A stretch of 9,321 nt of DNA from Promethearchaeota archaeon. Its GTDB lineage: Archaea; Asgardarchaeota; Lokiarchaeia; Sigyniarchaeales; SOKP01. How positions within the stretch are numbered: the first letter of the stretch is position 1; each line of letters begins with the position of its first letter. The notes under the pieces are model-generated. The model saw only the letters and a program-made list of their open reading frames with translations, was not told the DNA's origin and ran no database searches. Of this stretch, positions 1-5,115 are shown in pieces. The translations under genes were made by a program, and so were the position numbers. Where the stretch lies: the NCBI GenBank assembly GCA_016840695.1, contig JAEORV010000031.1:1-9321 (forward strand), given 5' to 3'.

Positions 1-380
1 TAGGACAGACTTATTCTGCCATGGATCTACTAAAAGCATTTAATGCAAGAAAAAAATTCTACGAAAAAATGTATCGCTTCATGAAAAATTACGATATCTT
101 AATAACCCCCACGCTTTCAGTCACAGCATTTCCTCATGGAATGACACATCCTCCTACAATTAATGGTATACCAATCCCGCCTACTGGTTGGCAGCCAAAT
201 ACTTGGCCTTTTAATCTAACAGGTCAGCCTGCAGCTTCAATTCCTTGTGGATGGTCAAAGGAAGGGCTTCCCATTGGAATGCAAATTATCGGGCATCGTT
301 TTAATGAGTTGGCAGTATTGCAGGTTTCGCAAGCCTTTGAAGAAATCGCCCCATGGCAAAATAGGAAACCAAATTTTTAA
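1..380 (+). CDS. Amidase signature family enzyme, C-terminal part (5' truncated by window)
   Basis: This is the C-terminal ~125 residues of an amidase-signature hydrolase, a family that cleaves amide bonds with a Ser-Ser-Lys triad. The reading frame is open to the window edge: codons before the first ATG (position 21) read GQTYSA, so that ATG is internal and the true start lies upstream. Visible family signatures are a basic helix followed by YDILITPT, the segment GQPAASIPCGW, then GLPIGMQIIG, and an ending of APWQNRKP. The catalytic triad lies upstream and cannot be checked. The C-terminal ending looks more like a stand-alone amidase than GatA of the Glu-tRNA amidotransferase, but the fragment cannot settle substrate. 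The stop is 17 nt from the stop of the convergent E1-like gene. Confidence 0.88.
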   Translation, partial: GQTYSAMDLLKAFNARKKFYEKMYRFMKNYDILITPTLSVTAFPHGMTHPPTINGIPIPPTGWQPNTWPFNLTGQPAASIPCGWSKEGLPIGMQIIGHRFNELAVLQVSQAFEEIAPWQNRKPNF

Positions 381-397
381 CACCATTCAGAAGCTTT

Positions 398-1147
398 TCA
401 AAGTTCTTTCGAACAAATACAATGCTCGTCTTTTACCACTTTAATGATATTGAACGATAGATCCAATAAATTAACCATGAGCAGTTTATTTTCTAGGTTT
501 GGAAGGTTTAATGTGGTCTTTAAAACTTCTAACGCCTCTAACGTTCCTAAAATTCCCGGAGTCACGCCAATCACCGGTAAAGGATTTCCTGGTGGGGCTT
601 TAGTGTCTTCTTTCTCAGGTACCGGAAAGACGCATTGATAGCAAGCGCTTGTTTTGGGATTAATTGTCATGATCTGGCCATAAAAGTCCTTAATTCCAGC
701 GATTACACACTTCATGTTATTGTCAACGGCAACTTTATTGACCATGAACTTGGTTTTCAAGTTATCACTGCAGTCAATTATAAAATCCTGTCCTTTTAGA
801 TACTTTTTTATCGAATTTTCGTCAATATAATCCTTGAATGCGTGTACTTGAACTTCAGAGTTGAGCCTTGATAAGATATCCTTTGCTAATTCTACTTTCA
901 CTCCTCGCAATTGGGACTCGTTGTATAGGATTTGCCGTTGTAAATTTGAGATATCGAGAACATCGTTATCAAGAATTGTTAATTCTTTTATTCCTGCGGC
1001 AACGAGATATAAAGAACAAGGTGATCCTAAGCCTCCCGCACCCACTTGAAGGACTCTTAATTTAGATAACTTCTCCTGCCCCTCTTCTCCTATTGATGGA
1101 GAAATTATTTGCCTTGAATATCTTTTTTTCTGCTCTTCTGTTAGCAT
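398..1147 (-). CDS. ThiF/MoeB/HesA-family E1-like adenylyltransferase without the usual catalytic Cys
   Basis: This 249-aa protein is an E1-like enzyme that adenylates the C-terminus of a ubiquitin-fold sulfur carrier (MoaD/ThiS/SAMP-like) in molybdopterin, thiamine or tRNA-thiolation pathways. Its length equals E. coli MoeB. Visible motifs are RYSRQI (R12, the arginine reaching into the partner subunit in MoeB), the nucleotide loop GAGGLG at 36-41, D60/D62 with N68 and R71 in ISNLQRQ, K84, and DCSDN with D127. A zinc site is suggested by C169 and C172 plus a C-terminal C243/C245 pair, which is C-x-C rather than the usual CxxC. The loop where ThiF/MoeB carry a cysteine reads APPGNPLPVIG; no Cys lies between 172 and 243. 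Thus adenylation is likely and thioester or persulfide transfer through that residue is not. It starts 11 nt after the roadblock gene, so they are probably cotranscribed. No Shine-Dalgarno is visible. The ubiquitin-like partner is not in this window. Confidence 0.9.
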   Translation of the reverse strand: MLTEEQKKRYSRQIISPSIGEEGQEKLSKLRVLQVGAGGLGSPCSLYLVAAGIKELTILDNDVLDISNLQRQILYNESQLRGVKVELAKDILSRLNSEVQVHAFKDYIDENSIKKYLKGQDFIIDCSDNLKTKFMVNKVAVDNNMKCVIAGIKDFYGQIMTINPKTSACYQCVFPVPEKEDTKAPPGNPLPVIGVTPGILGTLEALEVLKTTLNLPNLENKLLMVNLLDLSFNIIKVVKDEHCICSKEL

Positions 1148-1158
1148 TTCTATAACAC

Positions 1159-1533
1159 TTATATTAATATTTGTTGAATCCTGGTAACTGATTCTTCAAT
1201 TTCAATGAGACTTAATCCCAAATTAATATTTAAATGTAATAGTGTAACAAAAATCATATCCTTGTTAGCTGGGAGAGCAATTACTTGATAGTTATTGTAT
1301 TCTGCCGTGATATTATAAAATTTATTATTTTCCAAAGTTTCAGTGGCTGCATCCATTGCATTGAACATCGTCGCTGCCATTGCTCCGAATTTTCGACCGT
1401 CGATATCCATCGGCAATCTGGAAGTCAGCAACAAGCCATTTCGATTGACAAGAGCCGCTCCAACTATTGCCGTTCCCATTTTTTCGAGATTTTTTAATTC
1501 TCTATTCACGTGTTCAATTTTGTCCTTATCCAT
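1159..1533 (-). CDS. Roadblock/LC7 domain protein
   Basis: This 124-aa protein is a single roadblock/LC7 domain spanning nearly its whole length. The family (MglB, dynein roadblock, Ragulator subunits, archaeal homologues) forms dimers that bind and regulate Ras-like GTPases. The archaeal pattern is visible: a leading amphipathic helix with IVGAALVNRNGLLLTS at ~23-38, then LPMDIDGRKFGAMAATMFNAMD at ~40-61 (helix that starts AMAAT), and a final strand and helix around LLHLNINLGLSLIEIEES. There is no signal peptide or membrane segment, so it is cytosolic. The ATG at 1533 is preceded by only a weak GAAGAG element. No GTPase gene is visible nearby, so its partner is encoded elsewhere. It leads a two-gene unit with the E1-like gene downstream. 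Confidence 0.88.
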   Translation of the reverse strand: MDKDKIEHVNRELKNLEKMGTAIVGAALVNRNGLLLTSRLPMDIDGRKFGAMAATMFNAMDAATETLENNKFYNITAEYNNYQVIALPANKDMIFVTLLHLNINLGLSLIEIEESVTRIQQILI

Positions 1534-1665
1534 GAGCTCTTCAGTATAAGTTTGGAATTCAATATCTCATCAACAATATGAAATAAAGAGAATGTGAAGT
1601 TTAAAAGGTTATGGATCATAAAAGTTTAGAATACAATTGATGGGTAACAATCGCTACTTGATTGA
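1534..1665 (-). promoter_or_regulatory. Intergenic region between eL37 and roadblock, possible promoter
   Basis: This 132-nt AT-rich gap separates the LSm-eL37 pair from the roadblock-E1-like pair. Read on the - strand it has a small inverted repeat just after the eL37 stop (CAATC/GATTG arms at 1648-1664), too weak to call a terminator. TATA-like stretches follow: CTTTTAAAC near 1599-1608 and TTTATTTCATA near 1575-1587, about 45-70 nt before the roadblock ATG. The gap size suggests a separate promoter, but no element is close to consensus, so this is an inference. Confidence 0.3.
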
Positions 1666-1866
1666 TTACTTGTAAAATCCCTTGTTTCCATTAAAAGGTC
1701 TATAACGATTACGCCAGGCGGGTTGTCGAAGTTTTGCCGTTCTTCCAAACCCGCAAGAAGCACAGAATCTTTTTCTCCTGTGATATGAATGCTTGCCACA
1801 TCTCCGGCAAGTTTTATGACTAGCAGCTTTATTTTTCTTTCCCTTACTTGGTGTTCCTTTTCCCAT
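1666..1866 (-). CDS. rpl37e: Large ribosomal subunit protein eL37
   Basis: This 66-aa basic protein is ribosomal protein eL37, a small zinc-binding component of the archaeal and eukaryotic 50S/60S subunit that contacts 23S/28S rRNA. It begins with the family hallmark GKGTPSKGK and has a CxxC-11-CxxC zinc site (C20, C23, C35, C38) within CRRCGKHSYHRRK and CASCGFG, followed by a basic, aromatic tail. Length matches archaeal homologues. A strong Shine-Dalgarno (AGGGGAG, 1871-1877 on the complementary strand, 4 nt before the ATG) fixes the start. It lies 15 nt downstream of the LSm gene, an arrangement common in Archaea, so both are probably translated from one mRNA. Confidence 0.97.
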   Translation of the reverse strand: MGKGTPSKGKKNKAASHKTCRRCGKHSYHRRKRFCASCGFGRTAKLRQPAWRNRYRPFNGNKGFYK

Positions 1867-1881
1867 TACTCTCCCCTTCTA

Positions 1882-2199
1882 TTAAAAGTCGTCAACTTCC
1901 TCTCTATGCATCCGACCCTCGTGGCTAGTATCTTCGGCTTGAGCTAAATGGATTGTTGTTCTATCTTGCCCGATAAATATGATACTTGCTCCTCGAATCA
2001 TTACCGTACCAAGATCTTTACTCCGTTTTCCCCCTCTACCGAAATAAATTTCCTTCGCATCGGAAACTATGAGATTCATATAGCCATCGAATCTTTCTAA
2101 CTTTCCAGTGAGGTATGTGTTCCAAATCTTGAGCTTAATTCTTACATTGTCCTTTAAAATGGCTTTGGAGAGCGTGCGAGATATAGTATTTTGACTCAT
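1882..2199 (-). CDS. Sm-like archaeal RNA-binding protein (LSm) with C-terminal tail
   Basis: This Sm/LSm-fold protein assembles into rings that bind U-rich RNA in archaeal RNA metabolism. Using the ATG at 2199 gives 105 aa; a TTG at 2208 in frame would add only three residues and has no ribosome-binding site, so ATG is preferred. The Sm1 region at ~19-48 contains the RNA-contact signature FDGYMNL (37-43). The Sm2 region at ~63-76 contains VMIRGASIIFI with the R69-G70 pair. After the Sm2 strand there is a polar, His/acidic tail of ~28 residues (77-105, ending REEVDDF), whereas typical archaeal LSm proteins end soon after Sm2 at about 75-80 aa. It is the first gene of the LSm-eL37 pair. No Shine-Dalgarno is visible, so it may be translated from a short leader. 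Confidence 0.93.
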   Translation of the reverse strand: MSQNTISRTLSKAILKDNVRIKLKIWNTYLTGKLERFDGYMNLIVSDAKEIYFGRGGKRSKDLGTVMIRGASIIFIGQDRTTIHLAQAEDTSHEGRMHREEVDDF

Positions 2200-2371
2200 T
2201 GTAATCAATCTTGTTTGATAAACATAATAATTAACGAAAAAATAAATAGTTTATGGCTTCATATCACCATTTACATGATTTTATCAAATCTTGCTCAATA
2301 TAATAATTAGTTTTTTTTGACATTACAGATTTTTAATATCATCCTATTGAAATTAAAAATTACTGTTAAAT
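2200..2371. promoter_or_regulatory. Divergent promoter region between LSm and the dehydratase cluster
   Basis: This 172-nt AT-rich region separates two divergent units and should hold both promoters. For the - strand a TATA-like CTATTTATTTTTT lies at about 2236-2250, which would place a start site some 15-20 nt before the LSm ATG. For the + strand the candidates are AATATAATAA near 2297-2306 and TTTTAATAT at 2331-2339; the latter would leave a leader of only about 10 nt before the ATG at 2372, consistent with no visible Shine-Dalgarno there. None matches consensus closely. The region also holds an inverted TTTGATAAA pair listed separately. Confidence 0.4.
2213..2290. repeat. Inverted pair of TTTGATAAA elements in the divergent region
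   Basis: TTTGATAAA occurs at 2214-2222 on the + strand and its exact reverse complement TTTATCAAA at 2280-2288, 57 nt apart. Each copy sits in its own short inverted repeat: GTTT-GAT-AAAC at 2213-2223, and GATTT-TATC-AAATC at 2277-2290. The two copies flank the likely LSm promoter and lie upstream of the dehydratase promoter candidates. They could be operator half-sites for one regulator, but the DNA is AT-rich and chance cannot be excluded. Confidence 0.35.
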
Positions 2372-3415
2372 ATGACTAAAATAGCAATTGTGGACTCTGG
2401 AGTAGATACTCCCGAAGAAATCTTAATGGCTGCTGACATCATACCCTTCAGATTTTTTGGCGATCCATCGCTTAATATAACTAAAGCTAATGAACACGTG
2501 CCGCCAAATCATTGCATTTGGGCGAGAAATCTTCTTGAGAGGGCGCTTAATGGACTTGATGCTGATATTAAAGGGCTTATAACGACTCACGGCTGTGATT
2601 GTACGAATAGAGAATTTGACATATGGTTGGAGTGCGTAGATCTTGATTTCATGTATTTTCTCAACGCCCCCCTTAAACGCGATAAAGCAGCAATCAAGTT
2701 TTTTGTTGACGATATGAAGGAGTTAATCCAACAGTTAGAGACTAAATTTAATGTAAAGATAACTAAAGAAAAAATTACCGAAGCAATTAAATTAACTAAT
2801 AAAATAAGAAATTTATTAAAAGAAATTTCAGAATATAGAAGTAAAATGGTTTTAAAAGGTTCAGAATTTCACGAAATCGTGAAAAAAGTGCAGCAGGAAG
2901 ATAAAAAACAAACACTCGCGATGTTAGAAAATAAACTCGAGGAATTGAAAAATAAAGAAACATTTCCAGAGAAAATGAAAAGAATCTTACTCACGGGATC
3001 GGTAATTGACGATTCAGAGTTTATTAAAAACCTCGAAACTCTAGGCTTACAAGTCGTGATGGACGATATTTGCATAGGAACGAGGTACTTCTGGGACTCC
3101 ATTGAAGAAAATGGAGATCCTATTAAAGCTCTTTCAAAATATCACTTGAAAAAACCAATATATAGCACGAAGATTCCCTCGCTACAAAGGTTTGATAATT
3201 TAAAGCATTTCACTGAAAAATACGAAGTGGATGGAGTACTTAATGTTGCTCAAAAATTCTGCGAGCCAATTTTGTACGACCATCCTCACATGTCTAAAGC
3301 ATTTAAAGCATTAGAGATTCCTTATCTCTTCGTTGAGATAGAGTATAGTAGAGAGTCTTTCAAGCAATTAGCAACGCGTTTTGAGGCGTTTGCTGAAATG
3401 ATAGGGGGTAAATAA
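2372..3415 (+). CDS. 2-hydroxyacyl-CoA dehydratase / benzoyl-CoA reductase family subunit (first subunit)
   Basis: This 347-aa protein belongs to the HgdB/FldC/BcrC-type family whose heterodimers hold [4Fe-4S] clusters and use ATP-activated low-potential electrons to dehydrate 2-hydroxyacyl-CoA or reduce aryl-CoA. Family segments are TPEEILMAADIIPFRFFG at 13-30, NHCIWARNLL around C48, HGCDCTNREFDIW at 73-85 (C75, C77), TGSVIDD at 208-214, GTRYFWDSI with a nearby GDP (236-250), KFCEPILYDHP with C297, and a final IPYLFVEIEYS. C48, C75 or C77, and C297 are the likely cluster ligands by family pattern. A Lys/Glu-rich helical stretch at ~132-200 links the two halves. It is the first gene of the cluster and is 1 nt from the next subunit, implying translational coupling. 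It has no signal peptide, so it is cytosolic. Family is sure; substrate (2-hydroxyacyl-CoA or aryl-CoA) is not. Confidence 0.9.
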   Translation: MTKIAIVDSGVDTPEEILMAADIIPFRFFGDPSLNITKANEHVPPNHCIWARNLLERALNGLDADIKGLITTHGCDCTNREFDIWLECVDLDFMYFLNAPLKRDKAAIKFFVDDMKELIQQLETKFNVKITKEKITEAIKLTNKIRNLLKEISEYRSKMVLKGSEFHEIVKKVQQEDKKQTLAMLENKLEELKNKETFPEKMKRILLTGSVIDDSEFIKNLETLGLQVVMDDICIGTRYFWDSIEENGDPIKALSKYHLKKPIYSTKIPSLQRFDNLKHFTEKYEVDGVLNVAQKFCEPILYDHPHMSKAFKALEIPYLFVEIEYSRESFKQLATRFEAFAEMIGGK

Positions 3416-3416
3416 A

Positions 3417-4682
3417 ATGTCAAAAGGAAAAGTAATAAAAAGTCAAATGTTGGGAGCTACTCAAAAGCTGAAAAATGAGATGGGTAGGCATTACTTAGCA
3501 ATAGAACAAGCTTATCGCGAAGGAAAGCCCGTTGCTTGGGCAACTTCAGGAACTCCTGTGGAACTATTATACGCCATGGATGTCCAGCCTTCGCTTCCAG
3601 AAAATAGCGCAACAATATCCGCCGCTCAGAAATATTCCCAAAATTTCATAGAAGTTGCAGAAGATGCAGGATATTCCTATGATTTATGCTCTTATTTTAA
3701 GACAAATATGGGAGTAACCTTGACCAAAACCACAGATTTGGGAAAGGGCGGCATTCGAAAACCTACATTCATGCTATCAAGCGACGTTATATGCGATACC
3801 CACGTTGATTGGTTTCAAGTACAAGCAGAAAGATTTAAAGTTCCTCATTTTACTATTGATGTACCTCATGTCGTAAGTAACACTACTAACAAGCAAAAGA
3901 ACTATTATAAAAAGTATGTTAAAGAACAACTCTGGGAGTTCTTAGACTTTATGTCTGATATTCTAGGTTACGAGATGGACATGGAAAAGGCAAAAGAAGT
4001 GGCAAATAACTCGTGGGACTTGAGCATGGTCTGGCAAGACATATATAAATTACGCAAGAATATTCCCAGCCCTGTCTCAACCAAAGATACATTTGGGGGC
4101 CTTTTTCCCTTATTTACCATGCCTGGACTAAAAACACCCATTAAATTATACAAGAGAATGTATAAAGAAGCAAAGCAAAGGGTTGATAGTGGTGTCGGTG
4201 CGCTTGAAGAAGAAAACTATCGTTTAATGTTTGAGGGCATTCCATTCTGGTACAATCTAAAATTCTTCAACTTCTTAGAACAATGGGGTGCTATAATCGT
4301 GTATGAACCTTATACATATAGTTTCTCAAAATTTATGAATCCTGATATTACAAAGGACATGATTGTTAGCAATCCTGTTGAATCCATGGCAGAATTAATG
4401 TTAAGCTTTTGGTATATTTACGATCTAAAAACTCGAATTAAAAAGTTTGAAGAAACGGTTAAAGAGTATAACATTGATGGTGTCATATTACATAATAATA
4501 TGTCGTGTCGACCGAATTCTTGTGGACAGTATGATTTGAAGAAACATTTAATGGACGATTTCGACATTCCCTGCTTGATAATTGACGCTGATATGAACGA
4601 TCCAAGAAAACTTAATACTACACAGGTAACCAATAAATTAGAAAGCTTTATAGAGCTCCTGCGAGAAAGAAAGAAAAGATAA
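3417..4682 (+). CDS. 2-hydroxyacyl-CoA dehydratase / benzoyl-CoA reductase family subunit (second subunit)
   Basis: This 421-aa protein is the paralogous partner of the preceding subunit (HgdA/BcrB-like) and presumably forms the catalytic heterodimer. Visible signatures are KPVAWATSGTPVELLYAMDVQPSLPEN at 37-63, YDLCSYFK with C91, SSDVICDTHVDWF with C126, and MSCRPNSCGQYDLKKHL with C364, then IPCLIIDADMNDPR. C91, C126 and C364 match the three cluster ligands of the family; C369 sits where relatives usually carry leucine and is an extra cysteine. The start at 3417 is supported by GGGGGT (3404-3409) inside the end of the upstream gene, 7 nt before the ATG. The two genes are separated by one base, which favours equimolar translation. 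The matching ATP-hydrolysing activase (HgdC/BcrA/BcrD type) is not in this window. No membrane segment is seen. Confidence 0.9.
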   Translation: MSKGKVIKSQMLGATQKLKNEMGRHYLAIEQAYREGKPVAWATSGTPVELLYAMDVQPSLPENSATISAAQKYSQNFIEVAEDAGYSYDLCSYFKTNMGVTLTKTTDLGKGGIRKPTFMLSSDVICDTHVDWFQVQAERFKVPHFTIDVPHVVSNTTNKQKNYYKKYVKEQLWEFLDFMSDILGYEMDMEKAKEVANNSWDLSMVWQDIYKLRKNIPSPVSTKDTFGGLFPLFTMPGLKTPIKLYKRMYKEAKQRVDSGVGALEEENYRLMFEGIPFWYNLKFFNFLEQWGAIIVYEPYTYSFSKFMNPDITKDMIVSNPVESMAELMLSFWYIYDLKTRIKKFEETVKEYNIDGVILHNNMSCRPNSCGQYDLKKHLMDDFDIPCLIIDADMNDPRKLNTTQVTNKLESFIELLRERKKR

Positions 4683-4701
4683 TTAAAAATCAATTAATTT
4701 A

Positions 4702-4725
4702 AAATATAAAATTCTAATATAAAAA
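4702..4725 (+). promoter_or_regulatory. TATA-like elements before the SCP2-like gene, possible internal promoter
   Basis: The 55-nt gap between the second dehydratase subunit and the next gene is almost pure A/T. It contains AAATATAAAA (4702-4711) and TAATATAAAAA (4715-4725). A box centred near 4706 would start transcription about 7 nt before the ATG at 4738. This could be an internal promoter, or simply AT-rich spacer, since spacing still permits one operon. A GTGA element (4731-4734) could serve as a weak ribosome-binding site. Confidence 0.3.
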
Positions 4726-4737
4726 TTAAAGTGAAAA

Positions 4738-5109
4738 ATGATGAGTCCTTTATTAGAAGGTATTCCTGCCGTCTTTTATTCCGGATTGTATGTTCTACAA
4801 GTTTATGGAAAACTGGAACAAACATTTCAGGGTAAAAAAATAAATATTATTGTATATATTACCGATTTCCCCCCGGCAACACAGATTAAGGTTGACGGTG
4901 GAGAATTTGAAGTAATCCCTTTAGAAGATATCAAAGATCCTCAGGAATTAGAAGATCTAGAATGCGATGGATATGTAGCAGCACCATTGGAAATCCTTTA
5001 CGGTGGTGTAGGAGCGATTATGAAGGGAATAAGACAAAAGCAAGTGAAGATAAAAAATATGAAGGTTTTACTATCGTTAGCAGATATTTTAGCTGGAGGA
5101 ATTGCGTGA
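4738..5109 (+). CDS. Small SCP2-like (sterol carrier fold) protein, tentative
   Basis: This 123-aa protein is not recognised from a specific orthologue. Its C-terminal half resembles the SCP2 sterol/acyl-carrier fold: a CDGYVAAPLEIL strand-helix (76-87), GGVGAIMKGIRQKQVKIKN (89-107), and a closing MKVLLSLADILAGG. In SCP2 proteins this corresponds to the 'dv.i.g....ll.ll.g' element, a basic 'g.ikvkG' strand and the final helix lining the lipid pocket. The first half (GKKINIIVYITDFPP, DGGEFEVIP) reads as beta strands. It has no signal peptide, cysteine pair or membrane segment. Two tandem ATGs (4738, 4741) leave the start uncertain by one codon. It sits between acyl-CoA dehydratase subunits and a methyltransferase-like gene, 6 nt before the latter, so it may present a hydrophobic acyl substrate. 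The SCP2 assignment is by eye and moderate; the context role is inference. Confidence 0.45.
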   Translation: MMSPLLEGIPAVFYSGLYVLQVYGKLEQTFQGKKINIIVYITDFPPATQIKVDGGEFEVIPLEDIKDPQELEDLECDGYVAAPLEILYGGVGAIMKGIRQKQVKIKNMKVLLSLADILAGGIA

Positions 5110-5115
5110 TATAAA

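Noticed and set aside
398..1147. Assigning the E1-like gene a specific symbol such as moeB or thiF
   Set aside because: No moaD, thiS or other pathway gene is adjacent, and the catalytic-loop cysteine is missing, so the carrier partner cannot be named.
1648..1664. CAATC/GATTG inverted repeat after eL37 as a terminator
   Set aside because: The stem is only 5 bp with a 7-nt loop and no clear T-run follows, so it is not distinguishable from chance.
2200..2208. TTG start at 2208 for the LSm gene
   Set aside because: It adds three residues only, has no ribosome-binding site, and an ATG follows at 2199 close to the expected family N-terminus.
4418..4693. Antisense open frame over the end of the second dehydratase subunit
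   Set aside because: It overlaps conserved coding sequence including the Cys motif and shows no independent family signal.
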